In this document: piece after piece, positions 48,840 to 61,553 of the stretch
How positions within the stretch are numbered: position 1 is the first letter of the stretch
Layout of the letters: each line of letters starts with the position of its first letter
Source of the DNA: Liquidambar formosana
Taxonomy: Eukaryota > Streptophyta > Magnoliopsida > Saxifragales > Altingiaceae
Length of the DNA: 64,000 nucleotides
Assembly: GCA_039720395.1 (NCBI GenBank)
Contig: CM077828.1
Location: 23,974,717-24,038,716 of the forward strand
Direction: 5' to 3'
Translations under genes and position numbers: made by a program
Notes under the pieces: model-generated
The model's input: only the letters and a program-made list of their open reading frames with translations
Database searches by the model: none
Told to the model about the DNA's origin: nothing

Positions 48840-50481
48840 TCGTTAATGGGCTGACGGGTTCCATCATCTGACCAACTGAACAGCCCATAATCCAACAAAA
48901 AATTTACAAATTAAAAGTTGAAAATTTTGTAAAATATACAAATAATTGACAAAAAAAAGAAGAAGATAATTTGTCATATAGTAACAGTTATTATATCATC
49001 AGGGTGTGTTCATTTTGCATCCTAGGGTGCATACATCATAATTTCTAAAATTTGTCATTTCATAGGACTCGAAATAATAGAAAAATACATTTAAAATAAT
49101 AGATTTTGGAAAAATTTTATTCTACAAAGATTTTCAAAATGATGTTTTTTAGTGGACAAAATGGTCGTTTTCATGAAAACCTAAAGTAAGTAAAGGTAAA
49201 AAGAAATTTAAATTTTTTTTTTTTGAGGGGTGGCAATATATAGCCGCCCCGGCCCCCTTCATTATTAATGCAGAACTCTTAATTAAACCATAGTAATGGT
49301 CTTCTTGATGAGTAGCCAATTCTCAAACTCTCTTCAAATGACTTGTCCCTATCGATTAACACTATGTTAATCAAAGTGCATTGTGTGTAAAAGTAATGGG
49401 TTCTACGCTGACATAGGGAATGACATTACCACTGAAACTACCAGCCTATATGGCTATATTTATGCTTCTCCTAAAAGCATTCATTTTGTCGAAACTTGCA
49501 AGTTTTGTATGATGTATTATACCAGAATTTCATTAAGTATTGGTAGCTCAGTTTGGCTTGTATATATACAGATGCATTCTACATGTACTAGACCACGCAT
49601 TTTACATCTTTCATTAGGGTAGTTTTTAGCTGATTACGATTTTCATAGGCCGGTGTGGGAGTACGCGTTTGATTCTGATTTACCTTTTTTTTTCTATTTT
49701 AAAAATCAAAATTTGACTGCCCTAAATCCATTTTGAGTTCTCCTGAAACTCATAGCTGCTCTCTTAAATTTTTAAAATCTAACTCAGTAATTACTAGTCT
49801 TGTAGTCTTAGTAGTATCTTTTCCTGTTACTGCAGGGAGGAAAAGGGTTTGATATGACTCAATCCCTTTAGAGAAGGGCATGTGTCGGTTACACATATCG
49901 GCTAATGTGTACCCAGTATTATGATAATTAATGGAAAAAAAAAAAACACATACCCCTTCTTTGAAAAAGCATATATATGCAATATGATCCGGTGGATTCA
50001 CCCAGTGGATATGGCATTAATGCATTATTGCCCTTACAAATAATATTAAATTAAATTAACTATGCAATTTTCTCGAAGTGGAGATAATTTTTTTGCCAAA
50101 CATTTTGGAAATATTTAAAACACTTGACTGCTTTACTTTCACCCTTTTTTTTTTTTGGGGGGGGGGGGGGTGGTTTGTCCAAAATTTTGTACTTAGTGCA
50201 GAAGTTTTCGAAATTCAGGAAAGTTGAGTAATAGATAAATGAATAATTAGTCATAATTCCAAAATCTGGCAGAATGCAATTTTGGCCCATTGGCAATAAT
50301 TCACTTTGTTCACATAAATCCAAATTCAAGTCAAAGAGCATTGTTTGAAAATGCTCAGAATAAAATCCATTCTGTCATGCACTATGCTTAGGTGATAAGA
50401 CAGTAGAGTCCAATATGGTTGACATCAACTAAAGTTTTTGGGTGTGCACATTTCAACCTTTTGAAAAGAACCTAAAGACAT

Positions 50482-50528
<47 letters not shown>

Positions 50529-51600
50529 ATAATTTACACATGGCAAGCCCTTGATGCATAATTCGATTTTATCATCGCAACATCTTTATATATGGGCCAA
50601 AATTTTATCACATTTCAAAGTGGGGTATTTTGTTTTGCATTTGAAAGCCTTAACTTATCAATAATGGTGCCCTATAAAAGTCTACTGCAGCTGGTACGTA
50701 CCATCAATTTTTAGGGAATGTGGCTATCCGCCTCTGTATTAATCCTAGTGATTTTGACTTCTTGTGAAAATTCTTTGATCGTGACCTCGCCCATTTCTCT
50801 TATATTGGTGCAGCAGAGCATATATATATATGGCATCAAATCATGGAATTTTATTTTTGTATCTCATTTTTAAACCATTAGATTCACAAGATCTTACAGT
50901 TTTTCATAAAGTTACACATTATTTTTAAATCATTAGATTCACAATATCCAACGACATTTCAAAATGTTGACATGACAAAGCTCCAATCTCCATTTGACAA
51001 ATCAACTAATGTAAAAATTAAATTCCCTTATCCTAAGCCATATATATAAATATAGAAGGTAATAAATAGACAAATGAAAAACTAGGAAAAAAGAGTTGAG
51101 AGAATTTTTGTGTGATCGTCAATTAATCTAAGAATGGTCTGAGTGATTAGTAAAAATCATGTTAGGTCAACATCTACGGTGGATTGGAGCACACTACTCA
51201 TATGGTTTTCATTAAGAAGATTAACATTAATCACAAAAACAGCTTGAGAGGTGATTTCGCAACAATGGAAAAACATTTTGCTAAGTGTTTTGAAATTAAT
51301 TTGACGCATTGTTATTTATGTCAAGAGAAAAATCTTGTTTTTTTCTCCCAATGGGTAAATTAATTAAGAGGATTATAAGGAGTGGTCAAGATAAAGGCAT
51401 TGAATAGTTGAATCTAAGTTTGCGGTACCAACCCAGTTGCAACAATATCTTTCAAGAGTACATTAAAAGGACCCTCCCTATATGTGGAAAATAGAGAATG
51501 ATCAATAGTAGCCAAAATCTAACAACAATTTGTTTTTAGAAGTAAAATGGAGAATGGGGGTTCTTTACTAGCTACAAACTATTTCATCTATGCAAATGGC
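48840..51600. other. Intergenic
   Basis: 49060-49190 holds a diverged part of the 46201/48432 foldback family (tttcaaaatgatgttttttagt). 50486-50523 is (GA)n. T, C and G runs at 50145-50170. Nothing else supported. Confidence 0.5.
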
Positions 51601-53912
51601 AAGAATGTGATATTGAAGCTCAATATACAATTCCTGGAACTCCTGAACAAAATGGGGTTGCAGAAAGGAGGAACCACACTCTTATGGACATGGTGAGATG
51701 TATGCTTAGCCACTTGTCCTTACCTGAATTTTTGTGGGGTGAGGCTTTGAAGACTACCACCTACATTTTGAATCAGGTGCCGAGCAAATTAGTTCCTAAA
51801 ACCCCTTATGAGTTGTGGTTAGGGAGGAGGCCTAGTTTACACCATTTTCATGTTTAGGGTTGTAAGGCAGAAGTAAGGCCTTATAATCCACAGTTGAAGA
51901 AACTTGACCTTAAGACTGTCAGTGGATACTTTATAGGCTATTACATAGGCTCAAGAGGCTTTAGATTCTACTGCCCTTTTCATGTTACTAGAGTTATTAA
52001 ATCTGATTTTGCCATTTTCTTTGAGGATGAGACTGGCACTAATATTCCCTTACCATGCCAAATTATTCTTAAGGAGGAACATGTTGTTATCCCTATGCCT
52101 ATTGTTTCACCATCAGTGATTGCACCACCATCACCACCAGTAGAGCAACCTCCTATTGTTTCTCAAGAGTGTGATGAACCTACTGTAGAGCCTGATGAAT
52201 CTACTGTCGATGAGGAGATGACTGATGATATTAATTTAAGGAGATCACAGAGGACTCATAGATCTGCAATTTCTGACGACTATATAGTCTATTTGCAGGA
52301 ACATGAATTTGATGTTGGAATGTCTTTTGATCCAGTTACCTTTCAGGATGCCATTAATAGCCCAAATTCTTCATATTGGATGGATGCCATGTATGATGAG
52401 ATGGTATCCATGGATCGCAATAAGGTATGGGATTTGGTTGAATTGCCAGATGGTTATAGGCCAATTGGTTGTAAATGGGTTTTTAAAACCAAACATGATT
52501 CTAGTGGTCTGGTTGAAAGGTATAAGGCAAGATTTGTGGCTAAGGGATTCAGCCAAAGAGAGGGCATTGATTATAGAGAAATTTTTTCACCTGTTTCTAC
52601 CAAGGACTCCTTTTGGATCATCATGGCTCTAGTAACTCATTATGACTTAAAGTTACATCAGATGGATGTTAAGACAACATTTCTCAATGGGAATCTATCT
52701 GAAGATGTATACATGATGCAACCGGATGATTTTCAGGTGATTGAGAAAGAACACATGGTGTGCAAACTTAAGAAATCCATCTATGGACTCAAGTAGGCAT
52801 CAAGATAGTGGTATTTGAAATTTGATGAGACTGTAACCTCTTATGGTTTTAAAGAGAATGTTGTTGATCAATGCATATACTTAAAGGTCAGTGGGAGTAA
52901 ATATATTTTCCTTGTGCTTTATGTGGATGATATATCGCTTGCTTCCAATAACATTGAGTTGTTGATTGAGACAAAGCATATGTTATCTTCTCATTTTGAC
53001 ATGAAAGATTTTGGTGAAGCCTCTTATGTGTTGGGTATACAGATTCTTCGTGACAGACCTAATGATGTTCTTGGGTTATCTCAGAAAACCTATATTGAGC
53101 GTGTTTTAAGAAGATTTAATATGCAATCTTGTTCTCCTGGAAAAGCACCTATTGCGAATGGTGACAAACTCTCTAAGTCTCAATGCCCACAAGATGATCT
53201 CAAGAGAGCTCAAATGTAGGATAAGCCATATGTGTCAGTTGTGGGTAGTCTGATGTATGCTCAAGTATGTACACGACCTGATATTGCTTTTGTTGTTGGT
53301 GCACTTGGCAGATACTTGAGTGATCCTGGTTTGGGTCACTGGAAAGTAATAAAAAAAGTACTACGGTACATGCAACGCACTAAAAATTTTGTATTGACGT
53401 ATCAGCGATCCGACATTCTTGATATAGTCGGGTATTCAGATGCCGATTTTTCAGGTTGCACAGATGACTTTAGATCCACTTCTGGTTATATATTTTTGAT
53501 GGCAGGAGTAACTATTTCATGGAAAAGTGTTAAGCAAACACTTACAGCTTCCTCAACTATGGACGCAGAGTATATACCATGTTATGGGGCTACATGTCAA
53601 GCTATGTGGCTATAGAATTTTATCTCAGGGCTGGGTATTGTAGATTCCATTTCGAGACCACTGAAGATATATTGTGATAATTCTATAGCAATTTCTTTCT
53701 CTCGGAATGCTAGGAGTACTACACGCTCCAAGCATATTGACATCAAATATTTTTTCGTGAGAAAGAAAGTTATCGAATTTTATATTTGCATTGAGCATAT
53801 TTCCACAGAACATATGTTGGTTGATCCACTAACTAAAGGCTTAGCTCCAAAAGTTTTTCAAGGGCATGTGACTCATATGGGATCATTGGAGTCTTCTATT
53901 ATATTTAATTAG
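51600..53912 (+). pseudogene. Ty1/copia polyprotein remnant: integrase end, reverse transcriptase, RNase H
   Basis: One plus-strand frame runs to the stop at 53910-53912. It starts in integrase ([20 protein letters not shown], then the GYFIGY motif), passes a Pro-rich linker, and continues into the copia reverse transcriptase (WMDAMYDEM, VARFVAKGFSQREGIDY, MDVKTTFLNG, LYVDD catalytic site at about 52917) and RNase H (YSDADFSG, TASSTMDAEY, SKHIDIKYFF). The frame holds five in-frame TAG codons at 51855, 52794, 52806, 53217 and 53613, with no frameshift noticed. Gag, protease and the integrase core are missing on the left. No 5' LTR was found. Confidence 0.9.
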
Positions 53913-54289
53913 TGGGAGTTCTGTGTGTTATCGTCATGTGCTCATTATGAGTTATTTCTTTATGTTGCCATATGCTATTGTGCGCACATTTTTTGGTTAC
54001 TTATGGCATTATTGATTTGTGATTCGAGACATTCAGATTTAGTCTCAGTGGGCTTCTTATGGAAATAATTATGTTGATCACATTTTTGTATTATTTCCTA
54101 TATTATAGTTGCTTTCGGCTATTTATGTAACGTGGGTGTAAGTGCTTAATTATGTGTTATACATCATATCAATGTATTATTTACAAAACTAGGTGCTTAC
54201 AAACACATTTTGGACTAAGTTATTGTTTAGGTATTTAATTACTTTTGAGATTTTGTGATTGAATGACTTACGTTGTCTAAGTGGGAGAT

Positions 54290-55450
54290 TGTTGTATTTA
54301 TCTTATGATGTGGACTAACATAGTAATTTATTATACCTATTTTGTTTGGGCCCGTAATGGGATGGGCCAACTATATTGTACATATGAAGAAAGCCCCTAC
54401 TCTCATCCTATATATAAAGGGAACGGCTATTGCAACCCCCCAAAGGGTTAAGTTGCCCCCACCTGATATCCCCACCTCCCAAATATATATACCCTCCCTT
54501 TTAAAAGACTAAAACACCCCTCTTCTAAATAACCATAACCCTCACCCACCCCACTCCCCCCCTACACGAGATGGCGACGAGAGAACGGCGACGGCGACGG
54601 TGACAGAGGTTCTTCCCCTTCTCTCTCCTTCTCCTCTTCTTTCTTTTTTTTCTTCTTTTTTTTTTCTTTCCTTCCTTTGCTAGTTAGATCTGTGGAGGGA
54701 GGTTTTTTTTTTCAAAACCACCATTTTTTCTAGTGCGGTGGGGTGCCGGCAACGGGAGGTTCTTCATCTTCTCTCTTCTTCTCCTCTTCTTTCTTTCTTT
54801 CTTTTTTTTTTTTTTCCCTTTGCTGCTGGTCAGATCCGTGTGTTTCCAGCAAGGGAGGTTTTTTTTTTCAAAACCTCCATTTTTTCTGGTGGGGTAGGGT
54901 GCCAGCGACAGGAGGTTCTTCCTCTTCCCTCTTCTTCTCCTTTTTTTTTTTTTTTTTTTTTTCCTTTGATGCTGGTCAGATCTATGTGCTTCTGGCAAGG
55001 GAGGTTTTTTTTCAAAACCTCTATTTTTTCCGGTGGAGTGGGGTGCCGACGACGGGAGGGAAGAGAAAGAAAAGGAAAGAAAAAAAAGAAGGTTGCCGGG
55101 AGGGAAGAGGAGAAGAAAAAAAAAAAAAAAAAAGGAAGAAGAAGAGAAGAAGAGGCTGCCGATGGGATGGGCAGCTGCCCTCACCGTCGCCGGTGAGCTA
55201 GTCAGATCTGTGTTTTCCGGCAAGGGTCTGTGTTTTCCAGCGAGGGGTACTTAAGCCCTTTTTAGTAATTTTGTATAATAATTTTTTTAATTAAAAAATT
55301 AGAGGAGGCAACTTAACCCTTTGGGGGGTTGCAATAGCCGTTCCCATATATAAATAACAATTGGCCCATTATGTTGTTATTATGTTATTGCTGAATTAAG
55401 GTTGAGAGTAGTTCATTTTCTCTTCCAAAAAACACACGCTCTTTTGCAAC
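54290..55450 (+). mobile_element. Probable 3' LTR of the copia element, split by a MULE
   Basis: After ~380 bp of untranslated sequence a purine tract (aagtgggaga, 54279-54288) precedes tgttgtatttatc, the expected LTR start. The LTR is interrupted by the MULE at 54419-55345 and resumes with taacaattggcccatta. Its right end is uncertain because the matching 5' LTR is absent; 55450 is an estimate. Confidence 0.55.
54419..55345. mobile_element. Non-autonomous MULE, GGGAACGGC family, long form
   Basis: A 9-bp target duplication, atatataaa (54410-54418 and 55346-55354). Inverted ends of about 40 bp begin gggaacggctattgcaaccc. The interior is built of about four direct repeats of ~120-150 bp (ggtggggtgccgg, gggaggttcttc, T run, ctggtcagatc, caaaacctccat). 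No transposase; the Phe/Lys-rich frames arise from T/A runs. Confidence 0.9.
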
Positions 55451-57132
55451 CATCATCATTATGCTAACAAAGTTTACAAAGCATCAATGGCAGAATCATC
55501 ATCAAATCATAGAGGTATGTTTGATATCCCATATTATTACACATGCTATGAATATAAAGAGAACATCATGTTGAATAGATTCTAACAAATGGCACCAATC
55601 TCTCACTCTCTTTCATATACACACACATGACAACTATGTTTTCTATTTGGCTTAAGATTATTTGTCATTGTGGAATATTTATATACTAAAAATCAACATT
55701 AAGAGATCATTATGACAACAAAATTTTTACTTTTCATGCAAGAATGAAATATGCCATGCATACTAAAGTCCAATGGATGTTGCCCTAACATTCAGACTGG
55801 TTTGTCGTGTTAATTGAAGTAGAGTGGATGATGACCTCATCCGTATTTCAAAGAATTAGTCATGCTAAACATTTGGATACCTCTATTATCAAAATTCCCT
55901 GGATGTGATTTATAAATTTTATAAATCACATCTAGGGAATTTTGACAAATAGGGAAATAATCATTTTATCCTTCCCTTTATTTCTTTTTTTTTTTTTTTT
56001 TTTTTTTTTATCCTTTTCCTTAATTTCCTTATCTCCTATCACATTTTTACAAAACTAGACTTTGCAAACACAAAAACACTAACCATGCATGTGGGCAAGC
56101 AATGAGATGATGTTTATCAAGTGACTTTAAACAAAAACAGCATGGACAAGCCTCTAAAATCTTTCTTGTGATTGGGAGTGATAATTGGTATCAAGTCTCC
56201 AACCTTTCTTTTACTCATTTATGAAGCTTTTGACAAAAACAAAGGACTTTACATAACAATTAACCAAGGATAAGCTTGACCGCACCATATGTCCATACCT
56301 TATCTTAAGAAAACACTATTATTGTTTCCACCATTCTTTCTTTCATGTAACATCATACCATCAAACCAATAACTACATTCATTGTATGTTAAAGACAATT
56401 ATTACTGTTTGTGAAACTGCCATTTTCAAAAAACAAAGCACTTAGTCACATGTGGCACACTATTAGTGGTCATGTTGAGGACTACGGTGAATTTTGCTCC
56501 AATTCTACTGTGCACCTGTCGTTGTGATTTTAACGTTTCTGAGTCCCATGTTTGATGGTGGATGTTTATCAACCCAAAATTATGATGACAAATATAAAAT
56601 AGAGCCATGATTAATTTAATTCAAGATAAAGGGAATCTCAAGAGGTGAACAAGTGATACATGAGGCTTAACCTTCAAGAAGCAGAAGGTGTTCAATTCAA
56701 GCTAGTATTCACTTTTTATAGGGGTCACCTACCAGTAAAATTTACCCTATGGGTTAACTAATGCAAAGTGAACAGTTATCTTATCTGTGTTCTAGGAAAT
56801 CAATTAAGCTGAATGTTTGGATAATTAGCCAAACAAATAAATAAAAATGAAACGAACCAAGAGGGTTAGACAAATTATTTTTATGACAAAACAAAGATTC
56901 TGAATTTGACTTTTCACATTTTTTTTAAGACTTACTCATTAAGTATATATCAATCAAATTTATTTTTGATAGTAATTGATGCGAAGTGTGCGATATTCTT
57001 ATCTGTGTTTTTGATTTCTTGGATGAAAAGTTGAATGCTTTTTTTGGCCAATAAATAAATTGAAGATGGATAAAAAGGTTGAAGGCACATTGAGATTGAA
57101 AGACTTCCAAGGCACGTTCTCTCTCCCTCTCT
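55451..57132. other. Intergenic
   Basis: A short palindrome at 55888-55942 (ttccctggatgtgatttata / tataaatcacatctagggaa). Poly-T at 55987-56009. No gene supported on either strand. Confidence 0.5.
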
Positions 57133-57582
57133 AGCAGTGTTATTAAACCCGGACCGGACCGGCCGATTGAACCAGTGACCCAGACACCAAACCGGTCTGG
57201 TTTTCTAATTGGATCAGAAATGCATGCGAACTAGGAGAACTGAATTAAACTGGTCTAAACCACCGGTTTTTTATGTGAACCAGATGCAAATCGGTCCGGT
57301 TGGACCGGTACTAATACCTTTAAAAATTTTACATTTTGTGTGTATGGGGAGTAGAAACGTGGATGCCTACACCAAAGGAGTTCTTAACCACTAAACCACT
57401 TAATACTTATGCGAAAAATTTCGCAACACATGTTATTTAAAATCTAAATGTATATATTTTATTTTTTAGTATTATTTTAATTATTTAACCAGTTCAACTG
57501 ATGAACCGACGGTTGAACCAATGATTCGATGATCCAACCTTTAGATGGAGTCAATGACTGGTTCAGATTTAATAACTATGCA
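57133..57582. mobile_element. DNA MITE with GTTATTAAA ends
   Basis: Left cagtgttattaaacccggac and right ggttcagatttaataactat are inverted. The interior repeats ggaccggaccgg and gaaccaatg-type words in both orientations. ctctag flanks both sides as a possible target duplication. Superfamily uncertain. Confidence 0.55.
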
Positions 57583-59393
57583 CTCTAGATCATAGGAATC
57601 TTTTAGGTCCGAAAAGATCCTAAAATCCGGTTGGGTCGTTCAAGGCTTTCCACGTAAGCAATTACCCATCTGTGATTGGGCCCACGGGGAATATGAGCAC
57701 GTGGCGAATGACGGCTGGTCAAAGTGGTATCCGTTGGCCACCAATCGTGATGCCAGCAAATTAAACCCGAACCCTGTGTCGGATTAGCGCGGGAATTGGT
57801 GTGGGTCCCATGTGCCTACGTGTTGACCATTAGAAAGGCCTAACTCTCTTCGACTCTTACGGTCTTACCTCATCACACACAACAAAAACTCGTTAAGATG
57901 GGGCTCCGTTACGTACGTTGTTGAATCCAGTTCATTAAAAAAACAAAAAAACAAAAGAATAAAAATAAAAAACAAAAAATAAGGAAAAAAAAGAAGAATA
58001 AATATATCAATCAATCAATCAAGGTTTTTGAATCATTATCCCTCTCATCTCTCTTATTATGAGTTCTTTTATTTCACAACTATTTAGAGTATGCAATTTA
58101 AAATATGTATAATAGGTATCATGTTATCATATTTATTTGATTAAGAGTTGTTTTATTTTGTCAGAATCGAAGTAAGTGAAATAAGATGAAATTTTAATGG
58201 TGAATTACAAAGATAAGTAGGAGAAACGAAGAAAAAAGAGAGTGTGAGATATATATGGAATCATAAGACTCTTGAGAGCTCAATCCCACTATTATAATTC
58301 CATCTCTCCTCTCCTCTCTTTAGATTTATTCTCTCTCATCGCATCAACTCACCTGTGAAATCTCATTTCATTTTACTTGTCTTGATTCTGGCCCAAGAAA
58401 CAAGGCCGGAGCCTCTCCCACTAGTATAAATTTAATAGAATAATACATCAAATCCATGAGAATTATTTTTAGTTGAAACCCTAGCCCTCTTGAGAGTAAA
58501 TGCGAGTGACATGAGAAAGACGATTATTGACTGAAAGAATATCAAACGATTCAACTAACATAATACTACCCAGATAAGAAGATATGTGACTGACATGTGG
58601 GGTACACATGTTTTTGCGGCCACATATCTATCTGTTAGAGTATCTATCATTGCATGTGCAAAGCTAGACGAATTACATATCATAGAAGTATATATTTTCC
58701 ATTGTTAAATTTTGATGGATGTCTGGGATGAAATCACGGGCATTTTATATTAAAATTCTTTCCATAGGATATATCTTTATCAAATCCTCTAGCCAAATTA
58801 TGTACAACAACACAAAAATAAAAAGAGAACTCGTCAAAACGCATAAATGAGGATGCCCTCACCATGACTTTTCACCAGGACAAAAATCTTACCAGTTTCA
58901 TACTGTTTAGGATTGTTTCGTGCAGGACTTCAATTGTTCATTGTTGGGAGGATTTTTATCATGAGTCTAAGAATACTCAAAAATCCCACATGGTACAAAA
59001 CAAATTTTAAAATTTTTTTTCAAAAAATAAAATAAAAAGAATATTAATTCTTCTGCCATGTGACATGCCATTCAGCTTGAAAAGAGAAAATGAGAGAAAG
59101 ATGTAGGGAAATGTATTTTCCAAGTTCAAGAGGATGAAGAAAAAAAAAGGTAAAATTTTCAAGGTTTATTGTTTATATTTTTTACAAATGTATTTTCCAA
59201 GTTCAAGAGAATGAAGCTAATGGCATTATAACCTAATAACATTCTCCTCACTAGTTGAGTGATGAGTAATCTTAGGTTCAAGTTTATGGAAAAGTATTTA
59301 TACCTATTTGCTGATATTGAGGGGTTAGACGTATGAGTTAATTCTATCGATTATTAAAATATAATTTAAAAAAAAAAAAGATTAGAGAGATTG

Positions 59394-59436
<43 letters not shown>

Positions 59437-59971
59437 TACATTTTTCTTGGTCTATTGGTTATATATATTTTTTTCTTGTATCCCTTGATATAGAATGAGA
59501 AATTAATAAGTGAATGACCAGATGGCTAAATGAAGAATCGAATGAAATTTACATTGATAAACTTCCAGATCGATGGACTTCTTGTTGCATGTTCGAAATT
59601 AAACTTAGTGATTATGGTGCAGAGAAGGATCACTGATTATTAGCTTTGATTTCTATTAAAGCCATTGAGAAATGTAGTGTAGAGAATGAGAGGTAAAATC
59701 CCAGTGTTCTTTCATCGCGGTTACTATGAGAAATATAAAAAATTAAAAATTAAGATACAGAAATGATTAAGAGTGTGTGCAATGAATTTAACCCCAGAGT
59801 TCTGCTAATGCAAAATAAATGACATAAGCTATTCTTTTCTAAGCTTTAAACAAAAAATGCATCCCTTTCTGGTTTCCCTCATGTATTATTGTTGGTAAAG
59901 GAGTTCATGCCATGCCATTTCAGTTGTATCTGAAGGAGGAGGGCAATATTAATATTGATGCATGAACTGTG

Positions 59972-60011
<40 letters not shown>

Positions 60012-60482
60012 AAGAGAAAGAGAGAGTCCCCACAACCTGAACAAAGAAACAAAAACTAAAGAATAAAAAAAGAATGAGAATGAAACTCATGTTCGTAGTG
60101 ATGTAAGCATTAAAATTTAATCCATCACAGTGTGTAAATCTTTTATAAAAAAAAATAATACTAATAATAAATGCCAAAACAAAATCAAATAGCCACCAAC
60201 TGAATCTCTTAGCTCATTAACAATATTGGATGCAAACAATTTGACAATTATATATAAAATTTTTATTTTAAAAAAAAAAATCTAAAAAATAAGATACAAA
60301 AATAATAGGAATTATTATTTTCCTATACCACATAATAATATCATTCATTTGCTTTCAAATTTCTCTTTTGAATTTAGAAATTCTATACACAGAATCACAC
60401 CATCTTTTTCAGACAATAATTTTAACTGAAGCTCTTCTTCTTCTTGTTTCAATTATTATTCTAATGCTACCTTTTTTCACTT
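57583..60482. other. Intergenic
   Basis: 57640-57860 is unusually GC-rich for this window and contains gcacgtggcg and tacgtgttgacc. It might be promoter remains, but no ORF follows. 59213-59384 is a relative of the SINE-like unit at 22014. 59394-59434 is a 41-nt A run. 59971-60027 is GA-rich. Confidence 0.45.
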
Positions 60483-60921
60483 TCAGTAATTCAAGAAATA
60501 ATCAAAATCTAATGGTCCAGCGGAAGAAGAAGGGCCTTCATGGTCTTCATATGGCATCTTTCCCATTTCAAGATTCGACACGATGGAAGAGATTTCTGTG
60601 TTCATATCAGCAGATACACCTGTTTCCTGTGACACACTAATCATATCCCTATCTATTTTGAAATGCTGCCTCATGTTTGATCCCTGGTTTTCAATTAAGG
60701 CTCTCAGAAATGTCTGGTCTGTCATTGTAAGAGAAGCTGGGAATTGCAAATTTCCTGGAAACATAGCAGTTTGAACAGAGTAGTAAGAGCTTAATGGAGT
60801 CATTCTTGGGAAAATATCAGGAGCGTTCGAAGAAACCGCAATAAGAGGATTCTTGAAGTGATCAATCATATCCTGTTGGTCTCTTGGACCATTCATGGAG
60901 TTGGAGAAACAGGGCATGTAG
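60483..60921 (-). pseudogene. NAC transcription factor C-terminal fragment (miR164-target clade)
   Basis: The minus strand is open for 144 codons to the stop at 60483 and reads MPCFSNSMNGPRDQQDMIDH, then DIFPRMTPLSSYYS, TDQTFLRALIENQG, ISVSQETGVSADMNTEISSI and a GPLDFDYFLNY end. This is the tail of NAM/ORE1/NAC100-type NAC proteins (final exon). The NAC DNA-binding domain is absent: sequence identity to the family stops at 60921, where a tract shared with MYB-A intron 2 begins. The stretch 60902-60918 corresponds to most of the miR164 complementary site that these genes carry over the PCFS codons. The frame is intact, so truncation may be recent, but without a promoter or NAC domain it should be inert. 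Confidence 0.8.
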
Positions 60922-60961
60922 GCTGATTCGAAGACTCAACCTACAACCTCCCCCTACATAA

Positions 60962-61535
60962 GAGCATCTCCAAGGGTGAGCTATATGGTGTGCTATTACT
61001 ATATTATAACATTTAACACAAGTTAGGATGCTCCAATGATATGCCAAATGCATGTGCTAAATATAACAATAGCTCATCCTTGTGTTATATTTGGCACAAG
61101 GGTGAGCTATTGCTATATTTGCCATGTCAGCTTTTCCTCCCTTTCTTAACAACCAAATACACCAGCAACTTCTTTTCTTCTATTTTTCTTCCAAAATTTT
61201 CTCAGTAACCAACCAGCTCATAAATAAATACAATATTTTCAAAAATAATATTGAAATTTTATATTTATATATATAAGAAAAAAAGAAAACATACCCTTTT
61301 TTTTTAACTCATTCATCCCACTCAAGCAACATTGCATTTGATTCACGATATACCCCATTCACTATCTTACGAGACCTTAAATCTATGGAAAGAGTTGAAG
61401 TTGTGACAAAAAATAGCACACTACATTTATTTGTATCATTGGAGCACATTGTGACAAATTATAGCATTTGACATAGTAGCATGTGCTAAAATAGCAATAG
61501 CACACCTAATTTAGCTCATATAGCTGGAGATGCTC
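60962..61535. mobile_element. Tourist-like MITE, complete, 574 bp
   Basis: TAA target duplications at 60959-60961 and 61536-61538. Ends gagcatctccaagggtgagc and the complement of tatagctggagatgctc. The uninterrupted site cctacataaggagtcac is present at 15968-15985, which confirms the borders. Confidence 0.85.
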
Positions 61536-61553
61536 TAAGGAGTCACTTAGGGG

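Noticed and set aside
54684..55223. Long Lys/Phe-rich frames on both strands
   Set aside because: Produced by poly-T/A runs and tandem repeats inside a non-autonomous MULE; the same applies at 63235-63989 and 24428-25028.
55487..55530. ATG (MAESSSNHRG) followed by a GTATGT donor-like sequence
   Set aside because: Could be a first exon, but no downstream exon was found and it may lie in the copia LTR or its flank.
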